Shown here piece by piece: positions 26,668 to 37,954 of a stretch of DNA of 64,000 nt. Each line of letters begins with the position of its first letter. Within the stretch, counting starts at the first letter, position 1. A program made the translations under genes and the position numbers. Source of the DNA: Candidatus Puniceispirillum sp. (GTDB lineage Bacteria > Pseudomonadota > Alphaproteobacteria > Puniceispirillales > Puniceispirillaceae); contig JAOEUK010000001.1 in NCBI GenBank assembly GCA_028382965.1, positions 124,001 to 188,000 on the forward strand. Direction: 5' to 3'. A model generated the notes under the pieces. The model was not told the DNA's origin, searched no databases, and saw only the letters and a program-made list of their open reading frames with translations.

Positions 26668-27768
26668 TTAGGCATTTTCTCTATCCAAAAGAAATGAGAT
26701 CTCTTTAGTGATAGCTTTTGTTCCCATATTACCGCCCAATTCTATTGGTCGTAATCTATTAAATGCAAAACCTGTTTCAATTGCTGAGCTTAGGATTCTG
26801 GCAGCATCTTCATAAGCAGGCTCGTTTAATTTTTCAGAGAGGTAATCAAGCATCAGCCCAGCACTCATTATTGCAGCTAAAGGATTAGCAATATCTTTGC
26901 CCATAATATCCGGTCCACTACCGTGTGCTGGCTGAAAAAGACCAATTTGTTCTCCAATTTCACCACAGGCCGCCATACCCATGCCTCCAACAAGCGCGCC
27001 TGCCAAATCTGAAAGAATGTCTCCAAAAATATTTTCTGTGACCAAAACATCTGCTGTCCAAGGGTGACGGACCAAATCAAATGCAGTTGCATCAACATAA
27101 CGATAGGATTTACTTATGAGAGGATACCTTAAGCTAACCTCGTCAAAAATCTGCCGAAAAAATGCCATTGCTGTGAAGACGTTGGCCTTATCCACACAAG
27201 TGACTTGAGCTTTATACCCCTTTTCTTTGCGTTTTGTAGCGAAGCGAAAAGCAAAGTCATGTAATTTTTCACTTGTGTCGCGGGTAATACGCAGTGTTTC
27301 ATCACACACAGAATCATTAATAACCTTGCTTCGACCATGAACAGCTGCTGAATAAAATAATCCCTCACTAGACTCACGGATAATTACAAAATCAATATTT
27401 TTTGTTTTAGGACTAATTAACGGCATTGGAACGTTAGGAAAGGCTTTAATTGGACGAACTCCAGCATAAAGCTTATATCGTTCACGAAGCCGTAAATGTG
27501 GTGAAATTTCTGTTCCATCGGCATGCCGAATACTCGGCATGCCTATTGCCCCCATAAAAATTGCGTCAGCATCACCAGCTTTTTCCTCACCCTGAGGTTC
27601 AATGTCTAAACCGGTTTCTGCAAAATATCCCGCTCCCGCTGATACTTCAAAAATCTTTGGCGGGACAACACCAACTTTCGCCAAAGCTTTTTCCGCCAAA
27701 TATAAAGCTGCTTCACTTACATCAATGCCGATTCCATCACCCTTAATCAAACTGATAGTTACACTCAT
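26668..27768 (-). CDS. Isocitrate/isopropylmalate dehydrogenase family protein
   Basis: This is a 366-residue beta-decarboxylating NAD(P)-dependent dehydrogenase. Family features are ISLIKGDGIGIDV at the N-terminus, the substrate arginines in RLRERYKLYAGVRPIKAF, the tyrosine region RESSEGLFYSA, the lysine in CVDKANVF, and the metal aspartates in ENIFGDILSDLAGALVGGMG. The cofactor segment is PAHGSGPDIMGKDIANP. I cannot decide between isopropylmalate, tartrate/malate and homoisocitrate activity. No other leucine genes are adjacent, which argues against a firm leuB label. Confidence 0.85.
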   Translation of the reverse strand: MSVTISLIKGDGIGIDVSEAALYLAEKALAKVGVVPPKIFEVSAGAGYFAETGLDIEPQGEEKAGDADAIFMGAIGMPSIRHADGTEISPHLRLRERYKLYAGVRPIKAFPNVPMPLISPKTKNIDFVIIRESSEGLFYSAAVHGRSKVINDSVCDETLRITRDTSEKLHDFAFRFATKRKEKGYKAQVTCVDKANVFTAMAFFRQIFDEVSLRYPLISKSYRYVDATAFDLVRHPWTADVLVTENIFGDILSDLAGALVGGMGMAACGEIGEQIGLFQPAHGSGPDIMGKDIANPLAAIMSAGLMLDYLSEKLNEPAYEDAARILSSAIETGFAFNRLRPIELGGNMGTKAITKEISFLLDRENA

Positions 27769-27912
27769 TTTGGGCCCTTGGATTTTCAGCTTTCATTAAC
27801 GTAACGCTTATAGGCTATTGATTTTGGTAATCCTTGGAACAAAAGGGGCCAACAGCGGATAACCAGCTGAAGCTGCCATTTTATCAACGACGCCAATATA
27901 TTAAAAAACGGA

Positions 27913-27987
27913 TGGCTGGGGCGGTAGGATTCGAACCTACGATACACGATACCAAAAACCGATGCCTTACCACTTGGCCACGCCCCA
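27913..27987 (-). tRNA. trnQ: tRNA-Gln (anticodon UUG)
   Basis: On the minus strand this reads as a complete cloverleaf. The 7-bp acceptor TGGGGCG pairs with CGCCCCA, the D arm includes AAGTGGTAA, the anticodon loop is TTTTGGT with anticodon TTG, and the T arm is GTAGG-TTCGAAT-CCTAC. Discriminator G73 and an encoded CCA follow. The first base pair of the anticodon stem is a U-U mismatch, which is minor. Total length is 75 bases. Confidence 0.95.
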
Positions 27988-28098
27988 CTCCGTTGGACGC
28001 TGCAATTTAGCGACCAAGTTCCAAGCAATCAAGCCCGTTCTTTTCTGAATGTCTTTTAAAAACATGATATTTAGCAATATGATTCAAAAATTGTATGG

Positions 28099-28950
28099 TT
28101 ATGTTGACTTTTGTGGATGACGAATACGGCTAACTTGAGTCCAGAATCCAGCTGCCTTCATGTGATGTTCTGCTTCATTTGCTTTTGTTTTATTAACAAA
28201 AAAGGCAAAACAACTCCCACCGCTTCCTGACATACTTGCTGTAATTATACCGTCAGCCGCCATTAAACGGTCTAAACAAAGACCCACCTCAGGTAAAAGA
28301 GTGATTGCAGTCGCTGTCAAATCATTGCCAAGCCTAACAAGACTGGTGGTGTCAAACATCTCCAGCGATCCAGCATATCCACTGAATGGTCCAGTGAAGC
28401 TGCTAAAGACATCCTCTGTTGATAATGGTATTTTTGGGTTTGCTAAAAGTATGGCGCCAATTTCTGGCAAAACATGTGGCGTTAATATTTCACCAATACT
28501 GGAAATACGCTGGCAACCCCCTGCAAGACATACTGGAACATCAGCCCCAAGTGTTACAGCAATATCGTAAAGTTGTTTTTCTTCAAGGGGTTTAGGGCTG
28601 TGTTTGTTCAGAGCACGAAGAAGGGCAGCAGCATCTGTTGAGCCACCACCTAGTCCAGCCCCGACCGGAATTTTTTTTTTCAATGTAATGTGGGACTGAA
28701 CAAAGGCACCCCCAGCATCTCGAAATGCATTAAGCGCACGCATAACCAAGTTATTTTTTGTGCTAACTTTAATGACGCCAGAAAAGTCACCAACCAGAGT
28801 AAACCGATCCTCATTGGCTGGCTCAATAGTCAATTGGTCGCCAAATTCGGTAAAAGCAACAAGTGAATCTAAAAGATGCAAACCTAAATTATTTTTACCA
28901 CAAACCCGTAAAAATAAATTTATCTTCGCTGGCGCTAAAACTTCTATCAT
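28099..28950 (-). CDS. ispE: 4-diphosphocytidyl-2-C-methyl-D-erythritol kinase
   Basis: IspE is the ATP-dependent kinase of the non-mevalonate isoprenoid pathway, of the GHMP fold. It begins LAPAKINLFLRV, has the GHMP phosphate loop IPVGAGLGGGSTDAAALL (about residues 92-109), and the C-terminal SGSGGSCFAFF motif. The 283 residues are normal. Its ATG overlaps the stop of the TPR gene (ATGA), giving tight coupling in the unit ETF-QO, TPR, ispE. Confidence 0.94.
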   Translation of the reverse strand: MIEVLAPAKINLFLRVCGKNNLGLHLLDSLVAFTEFGDQLTIEPANEDRFTLVGDFSGVIKVSTKNNLVMRALNAFRDAGGAFVQSHITLKKKIPVGAGLGGGSTDAAALLRALNKHSPKPLEEKQLYDIAVTLGADVPVCLAGGCQRISSIGEILTPHVLPEIGAILLANPKIPLSTEDVFSSFTGPFSGYAGSLEMFDTTSLVRLGNDLTATAITLLPEVGLCLDRLMAADGIITASMSGSGGSCFAFFVNKTKANEAEHHMKAAGFWTQVSRIRHPQKST

Positions 28951-30629
28951 TGCGAAATTTTGTCAAAAAACTCAGCTTTTAAATCATCTTCAGTCGCTAT
29001 GGACAGCGCATATTGCCATTTGAACCGAGCCTCTTGATAGCGCCCTATTGCCCAATAAGCATCACCCAGATGTCCGTTAATTACTGGATCTGTTGGTTCA
29101 AGAATTGTTGCTTGTTCGAGAAACGAGACTGCAAGGTCAAGATTCCCAAGTTTGAAATGCACCCAACCTAAAGAATCTACGAAGTAACCACTTCGTGGAC
29201 GTAGCCTTACCGCTTGCTCTATCAATTGGATTGCCTCATCAAGTTTGCGGCCATCGTCAGCCCACCAATACCCCAGATAATTGAGTGTGTAAGGATCTTT
29301 AGGATTTTTTTGTAGGGCGTCTTTAAAGCTATTTTCTGCTAGCTGGTCCTGCCCTAATTGTTCGAAGGTGATGCCAAGGTTACGGTCAAGGTCAGCTGAT
29401 ATTAATCCAAGGTGGGTAGCTTTTAAGTATGCGTTGCGAGCTTTAATAAAAGAATTAGATATACGATAAAGATCGCCCAATTCCTTTTGTAAAAAGGCAT
29501 TGGTTTTATCTTTGTCCACCGATCCTTCTAAAAAGCTCAGGGCAATAGAAATATCTTCATTTCTGTTGATGTCAGCTTGCAAAAGCAGGCGTGGCTGGCC
29601 CCAAATTCCTTTTGCATCAATGGCTGAAAGTTGTTCAACAGCACGCTTTTTTTGTCCCATTTCGTGCAAGGCTTGCGCCAACAGAAAATTTGCAGAGTCT
29701 AATTGTGGATCAAGATATAATGCTAAGCTAAGCCGAGCATTCAACATGCCATTAGCCTTTAACTGAGGATTGACGAGGCTTACATCAATTATCCCAGCTG
29801 AAATATGGCTAGCAATTTTTTTTGGGGATGATTGAGTTTTAAGATTTTGTTGCAAATTTGATTTGTTAAAACCGTTTGGTAAGCGAACAATTAATTGTTC
29901 TAGTTTATCATTTTCGTCATGGCGAGCATAGATGCTGGCAATTTGGATAATGAGCTGTGATGATAAATCATTACGAATAGAAAGCTGATTAGCCAACGTT
30001 AGCATTTCGTTATAATTGCCAAGATATTCGGCCAGCCGAGCCGCTTGCATTACAAATATATTAGAGACTGACTCATCGCCAGATATATTAGATCTACCGG
30101 CTTCGAGTAGATGTGACAATCCAGCCGCACCTTGACCCTTGGCAACTAATGCCCAGGCTCGAATGATTGCCGCTACTGGCTGGAAATGAACATTTTCTGC
30201 AATATGATCAGCCAGAACAAGAACTGCATCCCAGTCATCCATTAAGATTGCTTGCGCGGTTGCTGGCTCACTTGCAGACCTGCTCGTGATATTAAGCACT
30301 TCCATATCACGAGCTAGTGCAGCAGCAGCATCGATATTACCAAGCTGATATTGCGTATAAAAGGCTTGTTGTAACAGGTTGGCATTGTTGCGATCTAAAT
30401 TCAGGGCGGCTAGATAGAAGTTGGCAGAAGCCCTAAGGTCCTTGAAATACAGCGCTTGCCGCGCAGCCAAAAAATTTGCTTCTGTTGTTTCCAAGCGTTC
30501 ATTTGAATTATTTGATGCAAAAGTTTTTAGTGTTGGTATTGAGCTGAAAGTTGTGGCCATTAGCATGCCCAAAAGTATAAGAAAATGCCACCTTTTACCA
30601 ACTGTTGATAATGATTTATTTGTTGTCAT
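28947..30629 (-). CDS. Secreted or membrane-anchored TPR-repeat protein
   Basis: This is a protein of about 560 residues with an N-terminal hydrophobic signal (HFLILLGMLMATTFSS) and multiple tetratricopeptide repeats. The clearest lie in the C-terminal third, with patterns such as NYLGYWWADDGRKLDEAI, GYFVDSLGWVHFKLGNLDLA and GHLGDAYWAIGRYQEA. These form helical scaffolds for protein contacts. The start is uncertain: an in-frame GTG at 30656 adds 9 residues, and neither choice has a good ribosome site. A TPR protein between the ETF dehydrogenase and ispE is common in alphaproteobacteria; its partner is unknown. Confidence 0.85.
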   Translation of the reverse strand: MTTNKSLSTVGKRWHFLILLGMLMATTFSSIPTLKTFASNNSNERLETTEANFLAARQALYFKDLRASANFYLAALNLDRNNANLLQQAFYTQYQLGNIDAAAALARDMEVLNITSRSASEPATAQAILMDDWDAVLVLADHIAENVHFQPVAAIIRAWALVAKGQGAAGLSHLLEAGRSNISGDESVSNIFVMQAARLAEYLGNYNEMLTLANQLSIRNDLSSQLIIQIASIYARHDENDKLEQLIVRLPNGFNKSNLQQNLKTQSSPKKIASHISAGIIDVSLVNPQLKANGMLNARLSLALYLDPQLDSANFLLAQALHEMGQKKRAVEQLSAIDAKGIWGQPRLLLQADINRNEDISIALSFLEGSVDKDKTNAFLQKELGDLYRISNSFIKARNAYLKATHLGLISADLDRNLGITFEQLGQDQLAENSFKDALQKNPKDPYTLNYLGYWWADDGRKLDEAIQLIEQAVRLRPRSGYFVDSLGWVHFKLGNLDLAVSFLEQATILEPTDPVINGHLGDAYWAIGRYQEARFKWQYALSIATEDDLKAEFFDKISQ

Positions 30630-30658
30630 AGCTGATTTCAAATCACTTGATTTCACTT

Positions 30659-32293
30659 TTACATATTTGGATAATTAGGCCCACCGCCACCTTCTGGACT
30701 TACCCATACAATATTTTGCAATGGATCCTTGATATCACAAGTTTTGCAATGTACGCAATTTTGCGCATTGATTTGCAATTTTGGACCACTGCCATCATCG
30801 TTATGGACGATTTCATAGACGCCAGCAGGACAGTAACGTTGTTCAGGCGAATCATAGATAGCCAAATTGTAATTGATTGGAATTTCTGCATCTTTTAACT
30901 TCAAATGAGAAGGCTGATTTTCTTCATGGTTTGTGCCGGATAAGAAAACTGATGAATTTCGGTCAAAACTGATAACCCCATCTGGTTTCGGATAATCAAT
31001 ATTGGGCGCATCTTTAAACGCCTTCAATTTTTTATGATCAGCGTGGTGTTTTAACGTCCAAGGGGCTCTTCCTAAGAGGACATAAGTATCAATCGCAGCG
31101 TGAACTAACCCAAGCCAAAGACCTTTAGAAAAGCCTGGCCGAATGTTGCGAACTTTATACAGTTCTGTCCATAACCAGCTCTCTTGAATAAGCGTCCCAT
31201 AGCTTATTGGTTCATGGTTTTCTTTTTTATCATCTAAAACACTAAAAACAGCCTCAGCGGCCAGCATTCCAGATTTCATCGCAGTGTGTGTGCCTTTAAT
31301 TTTTGGTACATTTAAAAAGCCTGCTGTGCATCCAACGAGGCAACCGCCCGGAAATGTTAATTTTGGTACAGATTGAAAACCCCCCTCATTCAATGCTCGA
31401 GCGCCATATGAAACCCGACGCCCACCAGCAAATGTATCACGTACTCTTGGATGATTTTTAAATCGCTGAAATTCTTCATATGGAGATAGATTTGGATTGC
31501 TGTAATCAAGTCCAACCACATAACCAACAGCAACTTGGTTTCCATTGAGGTGATAAAGAAATGATCCGCCATAAGTGTCGCTAGCCAAAGGCCAGCCGAC
31601 GGAATGCCAAGCTAAACCCGGTTGTGCTTTCTCTGGATCAATGTCCCATAGTTCTTTGATACCAATTGCATAAGTTTGCGGGTCTTTGCCTTCACGGAGT
31701 GAAAATTTATCAAAAAGTGTTTTTGTTAAATGACCACGGCAGCCTTCGGCAAAAATAGTCTGTTTTGCATGAAGCTCCATGCCCCGCATGTAATTTTCAG
31801 TTTGTTTGCCATCCTTGCCAATGCCCATATCACCGGTTGCCACACCTTTCACTTGTCCCCAATCATCATAGAGAATCTCGGCAGCAGGAAAGCCTGGGTA
31901 GATTTCAACTCCAAGCGCTTCAGCCTGCTCGCCAAGCCATCGGCAGAAATTACCAAGAGATATAATATAATTGCCATGATTTTTCATGCTTGGTGGTGTT
32001 GGAATGCGGAAACTGCCAGTTTCAGTAAGAAACATGAATTGATCATTAATAACAGGCGTATCGAGTGGCGCACCACGCTCCTTCCAGTCGGGAATAAGTT
32101 CATTGAGGCTGCGCGGCTCCAGAACCGCACCCGATAAAATATGAGCCCCTACTTCACTGCCCTTCTCGATGATACATACTTCAATATTTTTCCCAGCCTC
32201 ATCTGCCAACTGTTTTAGCCGAATGGCTGCTGACAGACCAGAGGGTCCACCACCAACAATTACAACATCAAACTCCATCACTTCTCGTTCCAT
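30659..32293 (-). CDS. Electron transfer flavoprotein-ubiquinone oxidoreductase
   Basis: This inner-membrane-associated flavoprotein passes electrons from ETF (fatty acid and amino acid oxidation) to ubiquinone. The FAD fold is [19 protein letters not shown] at the start. The C-terminal ferredoxin-like domain has the 4Fe-4S cysteines in YCPAGVYEI and [13 protein letters not shown]. The central [22 protein letters not shown] strand segment is conserved. The 544 residues match bacterial and mitochondrial ETF-QO. The ATG has an AGGA site 6 bases upstream. It heads a leftward unit with the TPR protein and ispE. Confidence 0.95.
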   Translation of the reverse strand: MEREVMEFDVVIVGGGPSGLSAAIRLKQLADEAGKNIEVCIIEKGSEVGAHILSGAVLEPRSLNELIPDWKERGAPLDTPVINDQFMFLTETGSFRIPTPPSMKNHGNYIISLGNFCRWLGEQAEALGVEIYPGFPAAEILYDDWGQVKGVATGDMGIGKDGKQTENYMRGMELHAKQTIFAEGCRGHLTKTLFDKFSLREGKDPQTYAIGIKELWDIDPEKAQPGLAWHSVGWPLASDTYGGSFLYHLNGNQVAVGYVVGLDYSNPNLSPYEEFQRFKNHPRVRDTFAGGRRVSYGARALNEGGFQSVPKLTFPGGCLVGCTAGFLNVPKIKGTHTAMKSGMLAAEAVFSVLDDKKENHEPISYGTLIQESWLWTELYKVRNIRPGFSKGLWLGLVHAAIDTYVLLGRAPWTLKHHADHKKLKAFKDAPNIDYPKPDGVISFDRNSSVFLSGTNHEENQPSHLKLKDAEIPINYNLAIYDSPEQRYCPAGVYEIVHNDDGSGPKLQINAQNCVHCKTCDIKDPLQNIVWVSPEGGGGPNYPNM

Positions 32294-32460
32294 TATTATT
32301 CCTACCTATGTCTTCAATGTTATATATTTTTCCAAGCTCTACGCTAAATAAGAAGACTTGAAACTGCCTTCAAGACAATTGAAAAAATTTGACATCTATG
32401 CAAGATTAATATTGCGCATTTTTGAGCTGATGAAACAACCAAAATCTAGTGAATTTATAT

Positions 32461-33357
32461 ATGATAGCAAAAATTCCTGACCAAAATGATTTAATTGAGA
32501 TGCTAACATGGCAGTTTGACATGGGTATTGACGAAGCGTTGTTAGATTATCCAGTTGTACCATCACAGCAAGCTCGGATGGGTGAATCATCCGCACTTGC
32601 AGGTGGTCTGGCTGGTCCAAATGCCGTCGTGGTGCCACAAGAGGAATCAAAACCACTAACGTCAGAAAACAAAACTAAAGAAAATGATTTAAAAAATAGA
32701 TTGGCAGATACTAGCTCAAAAAATAATGGGCCAGAATACGAGCTTTGTACGCCCACATCACCTTCCAGTATAACAAGCCTTGCTAATTTGCAAGCAGGTC
32801 TTGCTAGACTTGAAGAGTGTCCGTTGAAACATACGGCAAGCAACCTTTGTTTTGCTGATGGAAATGCAGGCTCTCGTTTGATGATTATCGGTGAGGTGCC
32901 GGGTCGTGATGAAGATCGAGTGGGATTACCGTTTGTAGGAGATGCAGGCCAGTTACTAGATAAAATGCTGAAAAGCTTTAATCTTGACCGTACATCAACC
33001 TATTTGACTAATTTGTTACCTTGGCGCCCACCAGGCAATCGGACCCCAACAAGTGAAGAGCTAATTATGTTAAAGCCTTGGCTTTTACGTCATATCCAAT
33101 TGGCTAAGCCAGAAATTGTTTTACTTTTGGGCGGTGCACCAGCTAAATTCTTTCTTGGTAGTCATGATGGTATTATGAAGTTGCGTGGTGCTTGGTGTGA
33201 TATGGATTTTGGTGATGGAATAATTCGTCCAACGCTGGCAAGCTTACACCCGTCTTATCTGTTGCGCTCTCCAGCTCAGAAGCGATTTGCGTTTGAGGAC
33301 CTTCTGCTAATAGTTGACCGCCTTAATATGGAGGTTAAAAATAATAAATCCAGTTGA
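32461..33357 (+). CDS. Uracil-DNA glycosylase (family 4-like)
   Basis: This enzyme removes uracil from DNA. The catalytic segment IIGEVPGRDEDRVGLPFVGDAGQLLD matches family 4 (GE-A/V-PG motif), later followed by NLLPWRPPGNRTPT and the C-terminal ASLHPSYLLRSP motif with its histidine. Residues 1-100 are a poorly conserved lead-in. Only one of the usual N-terminal cysteines (ECPLKHTASNLC) is in a CxxC-like setting, so the iron-sulfur ligands should be checked. A GTG at 32449 is an alternative start. It is divergent from the ETF dehydrogenase. Confidence 0.87.
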   Translation: MIAKIPDQNDLIEMLTWQFDMGIDEALLDYPVVPSQQARMGESSALAGGLAGPNAVVVPQEESKPLTSENKTKENDLKNRLADTSSKNNGPEYELCTPTSPSSITSLANLQAGLARLEECPLKHTASNLCFADGNAGSRLMIIGEVPGRDEDRVGLPFVGDAGQLLDKMLKSFNLDRTSTYLTNLLPWRPPGNRTPTSEELIMLKPWLLRHIQLAKPEIVLLLGGAPAKFFLGSHDGIMKLRGAWCDMDFGDGIIRPTLASLHPSYLLRSPAQKRFAFEDLLLIVDRLNMEVKNNKSS

Positions 33358-33449
33358 TCATCCCGTTGTGACAAGGTACCTAATATACGGTGGGATTTTG
33401 GCAACAATTACCCAGTGTTAGCCAACCATAATATGCAAAGGCCATATTA

Positions 33450-35270
33450 ATGATCTTAAAATTAGCTCTAAGATTTGCAAATTTTTTTTTATTTAGCCCG
33501 TTCATTAGTGTATGCGGTTACGTTAACAACGTTAAAAATTTTGGCTGTTTTTTTTTTATTGCTTTAATCATTATAAGCTCATCAGGGACTGCTCAAAGTG
33601 GGCCTCTTCCCCAACCGCTCAATAGTTTTGATATAGCCCAATATAAGCGCCTTATTGACTTGCAAAAACAGGGCGATATGAAACAGGCTATTCGGGAAAT
33701 GGGTCGGCTGAAAGACCCATTACTGACAGGTCATATTTTGGCACAACGCTATCTTCATGCAACAGCTTGGCGCTCCAGTTTCAAAGAATTGTCAAATTGG
33801 CTTGTTTCTTATAATGATCATCCTGACGCAAGCCGCATTTATTGGCTTGCAAAACGCCGAAAACCGGCAAATGCGAGACGTTCAAAAGCACCAAAAGCAG
33901 GCTATTTAAATGGTTATGGGCAGGCCGGTGCCTATGGTTATCGTCCTCGTATCCCGCAAAAAAGGGTTGGTCGCGCGTCGCCAACCCAAACCGCTTTTGT
34001 CGCTCGTAGCATCCGCCGTGCCATTCGCAAGGGCTGGCCATCTGGTGCACTAGATATTGTCAACGAATCAAAAAACAAACGTTATTTGACAGCCGCTGAA
34101 GAAGGTCAGCTTCGAGGTGAAATTGCGCATGCCTATTTTATTTTTGGTGTGGATTCAAAGGCTATTCGACAGGCACGTTATGCCATTGGTATTGGGGGAG
34201 TTCATGCCCAGCTCGCCTATTGGGCGGGTGGTTTGGCAGCTTGGCGGAGTGGCCAGATTAATCTTGCAGGACAATTTTTTCGCACGCTTGCGGATTTAGC
34301 AGAAGCTAGTCCGGGTCAGCGTAGTGCAGCTGCTTATTGGGCGCACAGGATTGAGCTTCGGCAAGGCCGGCCTATTGAATCAGTCCGGTATCTGGAGTTG
34401 TCCGCACGTGAAATTGACAGTTTTTACGGTGTGGTCTCCCGCTATGCCCTTGGACAGAAAATTGATATTTCTTTTGATCTTCCTAACGTTCATGTGGAGT
34501 TTTTTGACTGGTTGTCCAAGATGCCTGGCGGCAATCGTATTTTTGCGTTGTTGCAACTTGGTGAAACGCATGCAGCTGAACGCGAATTACGATATCTCTG
34601 GATGGAAATGCCCGATCAATACCGCATTGGGGTAATGCGGTTTGCAGCTGAACAGGGCATGGCTGGACTTGCATTTAGAATTGCTGAAATCATTCGTAAG
34701 GATACGGGTGTTAGTTGGTATGGTGCGCTGTATCCGCATCCACAATTTGTGGCTGAATATAGTATTGACGAGGCACTTGTCTGGTCAATTTCGCGTCAAG
34801 AATCTGGCTTTAATCCGCGCGCTAAAAGCAGCGCAAAAGCGGCTGGTCTGATGCAACTTATGCCTGCCACTGCGTCATTTATTGCGCGTGATCAGGGTTA
34901 TCTTCGGCGTAAGCGGCACCAATTGTTTGAGCCGGAGTTAAATTTAAAATTGGGACAGGCGTACATTCAGCATTTACTGGATGAAAAAATTGTTGAAAGT
35001 TCGCTAATCAGATTGCTTGCCGCCTACAATGGTGGACCTGGAAACCTACGTAAGTGGCTTGCCAAAGTTGATCATCAGGGTGATCCGTTTTTGCTTGTCG
35101 AATCAATTCCAGCGCGTGAAACGCGTTATTATGTGAAAAATGTTATTTCCAACCTTGGTATTTACCGCCAGCGGTTCGGCCAGACTGCGCCTGCATTAGT
35201 GGGTTTGGCCACGGGGAATGGTGGCCGGTTTGTTCCAAGTATGGCTGCTAACAAAAGTTTGACCAATTGA
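33450..35270 (+). CDS. Soluble lytic murein transglycosylase
   Basis: This periplasmic enzyme cleaves peptidoglycan glycan strands to give anhydromuropeptides. A hydrophobic N-terminal export region (GCFFFIALIIISSSGTAQS) precedes a long alpha-superhelical U/L-domain. The C-terminal Slt domain shows ISRQESGFNPRAKSSAKAAG with catalytic Glu451, then LMQLMPATA and the AYNGGPGNLRKWL motif. The total of 606 residues is typical for Slt70-like proteins. It is followed on the same strand by moaB, rnhB and ccrM, an order I know from related alphaproteobacteria. Confidence 0.92.
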   Translation: MILKLALRFANFFLFSPFISVCGYVNNVKNFGCFFFIALIIISSSGTAQSGPLPQPLNSFDIAQYKRLIDLQKQGDMKQAIREMGRLKDPLLTGHILAQRYLHATAWRSSFKELSNWLVSYNDHPDASRIYWLAKRRKPANARRSKAPKAGYLNGYGQAGAYGYRPRIPQKRVGRASPTQTAFVARSIRRAIRKGWPSGALDIVNESKNKRYLTAAEEGQLRGEIAHAYFIFGVDSKAIRQARYAIGIGGVHAQLAYWAGGLAAWRSGQINLAGQFFRTLADLAEASPGQRSAAAYWAHRIELRQGRPIESVRYLELSAREIDSFYGVVSRYALGQKIDISFDLPNVHVEFFDWLSKMPGGNRIFALLQLGETHAAERELRYLWMEMPDQYRIGVMRFAAEQGMAGLAFRIAEIIRKDTGVSWYGALYPHPQFVAEYSIDEALVWSISRQESGFNPRAKSSAKAAGLMQLMPATASFIARDQGYLRRKRHQLFEPELNLKLGQAYIQHLLDEKIVESSLIRLLAAYNGGPGNLRKWLAKVDHQGDPFLLVESIPARETRYYVKNVISNLGIYRQRFGQTAPALVGLATGNGGRFVPSMAANKSLTN

Positions 35271-35328
35271 TTGTGTTTATTGACGTAATTTGAAACAGAG
35301 CTGTCTGGTTTCATGATGAAAGGCAAAA

Positions 35329-35892
35329 ATGATGGATCATGACAAAAGGATTAATAAGTCGATTAAATTTGTTGCGGTTAATATTGCTGTTTTAACAGTC
35401 TCAGACTCACGCAAACCTAGTGAAGATCGTTCTGGTGATTTGCTGGCTGGACGTATCAATGAGGATGGACATCATCTCGCTGGAAGAACTATTGTAACAG
35501 ACGATTTTGATACTATTACGAGTCAGTTACGAACATGGATTTCTGATAGCGGAATTGATGTGGTTGTTGCTACTGGCGGTACAGGCCTTACCGGACGTGA
35601 TGGCACCCCTGAAGCTTTCCGTGCGATTTTTGAAAAGGAAATTGATGGTTTTGGTGAATTATTTCGTTACATTTCGTTCGCTAAAATTGGTACCTCTACT
35701 GTTCAGTCACGCGCTGTTGCTGGCGTTGCCGGTGGCACCTACTTGTTTTCTCTTCCGGGGTCGCCATCTGCATGCCGTGACGGATGGGATGAGATATTGC
35801 GCTATCAGCTAGATATTCGTCATCAGCCCTGTAATTTTGTTGAAATTATGCCGCGCCTTGCCGAATCTCCAACACAGCGGCGTGGTGGTTAA
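35329..35892 (+). CDS. moaB: Molybdenum cofactor biosynthesis protein B
   Basis: This is a 187-residue MPT-binding domain protein of the MoaB/MogA type, thought to adenylate molybdopterin. The motifs are LTVSDSR near the N-terminus, VVATGGTGLTGRDGTPEA (glycine-rich loop), and LPGSPSACRDGWDEIL. No other molybdenum cofactor genes are close by. Its last base overlaps the rnhB start codon (TAATG), so the two are translated together. Confidence 0.92.
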   Translation: MMDHDKRINKSIKFVAVNIAVLTVSDSRKPSEDRSGDLLAGRINEDGHHLAGRTIVTDDFDTITSQLRTWISDSGIDVVVATGGTGLTGRDGTPEAFRAIFEKEIDGFGELFRYISFAKIGTSTVQSRAVAGVAGGTYLFSLPGSPSACRDGWDEILRYQLDIRHQPCNFVEIMPRLAESPTQRRGG

Positions 35893-36533
35893 TGCCTGAT
35901 TTTAGCCACGAGCGCCAGTTTAATGGGCCTGTGATTGGCATTGATGAAGCCGGTCGGGGTCCATGGGCTGGCCCAGTAACTGCTACTGCCATTTGGCTTT
36001 GCCCGTCCTCTTATAATAATTTGCCTGCAGATATTGATGATTCCAAAAAAATAAAAGCAGCCCGGAGGGCGAGTCTTGCAAGTCAGTTAATAGCACCACC
36101 CCATTTTCACCACACGGTATCAATTGATGTTGCTAATATTGATCGTATGGGTATCTTACAGGCTACATTTCTTGCAATGACGATGGCAGCGGCTGGTCTT
36201 TTTGATAAATTCATTATTGCTGGATTGACTCCCCCAGTGCATGCATTGGTCGATGGCAATTTATTGCCTCCTAATATGCCCTTGCCAGCAACGGCGCTTA
36301 TCAAGGGGGATAGCAGGTCGTTATCTATTGCAGCGGCATCTATCATTGCTAAAACGGTGCGAGATGGAGTTATGCTTGATCTTGATGCTGCCCATCCTGG
36401 CTACGGTTGGGAGAGTAATATGGGCTATGGCACTCAATCGCATAAAACTGGTCTTGATCAGTTTGGCGTTACCAAGCACCATCGTAAAAGCTTCAAACCA
36501 ATTCGCCAGTATCTTGGCTCCTTTGACAAATAA
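35892..36533 (+). CDS. rnhB: Ribonuclease HII
   Basis: RNase HII cuts the RNA strand of RNA-DNA hybrids and removes misincorporated ribonucleotides. The catalytic acids lie in GIDEAGRGPWAGP (Asp, Glu), ALVDGN (Asp) and the later LDAAHPGYGW region, with the conserved KGDSRSLSIAAASIIAKTVRD helix between. The 213 residues are normal. It is coupled to moaB by a one-base overlap. Its transcript may end at the hairpin at 36537-36562. Confidence 0.95.
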   Translation: MPDFSHERQFNGPVIGIDEAGRGPWAGPVTATAIWLCPSSYNNLPADIDDSKKIKAARRASLASQLIAPPHFHHTVSIDVANIDRMGILQATFLAMTMAAAGLFDKFIIAGLTPPVHALVDGNLLPPNMPLPATALIKGDSRSLSIAAASIIAKTVRDGVMLDLDAAHPGYGWESNMGYGTQSHKTGLDQFGVTKHHRKSFKPIRQYLGSFDK

Positions 36534-36536
36534 GTT

Positions 36537-36562
36537 ACGACACAGTCTCCATTGAGTGTCGT
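36537..36562 (+). terminator. Hairpin after rnhB, weak terminator candidate
   Basis: The inverted repeat ACGACAC (36537-36543) and GTGTCGT (36556-36562) has a 12-base loop and starts 4 bases after the rnhB stop. No T-run follows, so it is not a standard Rho-independent terminator; it may act as a 3' end stabiliser. Confidence 0.4.
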
Positions 36563-36662
36563 TCAGGCTGTAATTGAGACATTGATGTATTTGCTTTTAA
36601 AAATGTGCACCACAAGATAGGCACGACAGATCATTACTGGACTACTACATGTTGATTTAACA

Positions 36663-36708
36663 TTAAGAATATCTTATAAGCTATTGACTTATATTGATTC
36701 TGTGATTC
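36663..36708 (+). promoter_or_regulatory. ccrM promoter region: CtrA-like box and two GANTC sites
   Basis: TTAA at 36663-36666, 7 bases, then TTAT at 36674-36677 matches the CtrA consensus at 7 of 8 positions. Two GANTC sites (GATTC) follow at 36696-36700 and 36704-36708, and a third (GAATC) lies inside the first codons at 36777-36781. In Caulobacter the ccrM promoter is activated by CtrA and reduced by methylation of GANTC sites in the leader. The match in layout is suggestive but untested. Confidence 0.5.
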
Positions 36709-36723
36709 TTTTAGTTCAACTAA

Positions 36724-37848
<1,125 letters not shown>

Positions 37849-37954
37849 AAAACAAGGAATCACCGCCGATGCAGTCTAAGTTTGCTGGAAAATTAAAATG
37901 GTCTTAGTGCAAGATCTAGTTTGGGTGTTTGGAGTAAAACTTTAATCTAGCGAT

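Noticed and set aside
31730-32137. 135-codon plus-strand frame inside the ETF dehydrogenase gene
   Set aside because: It is antisense to conserved FAD-domain coding sequence and lacks a ribosome site.
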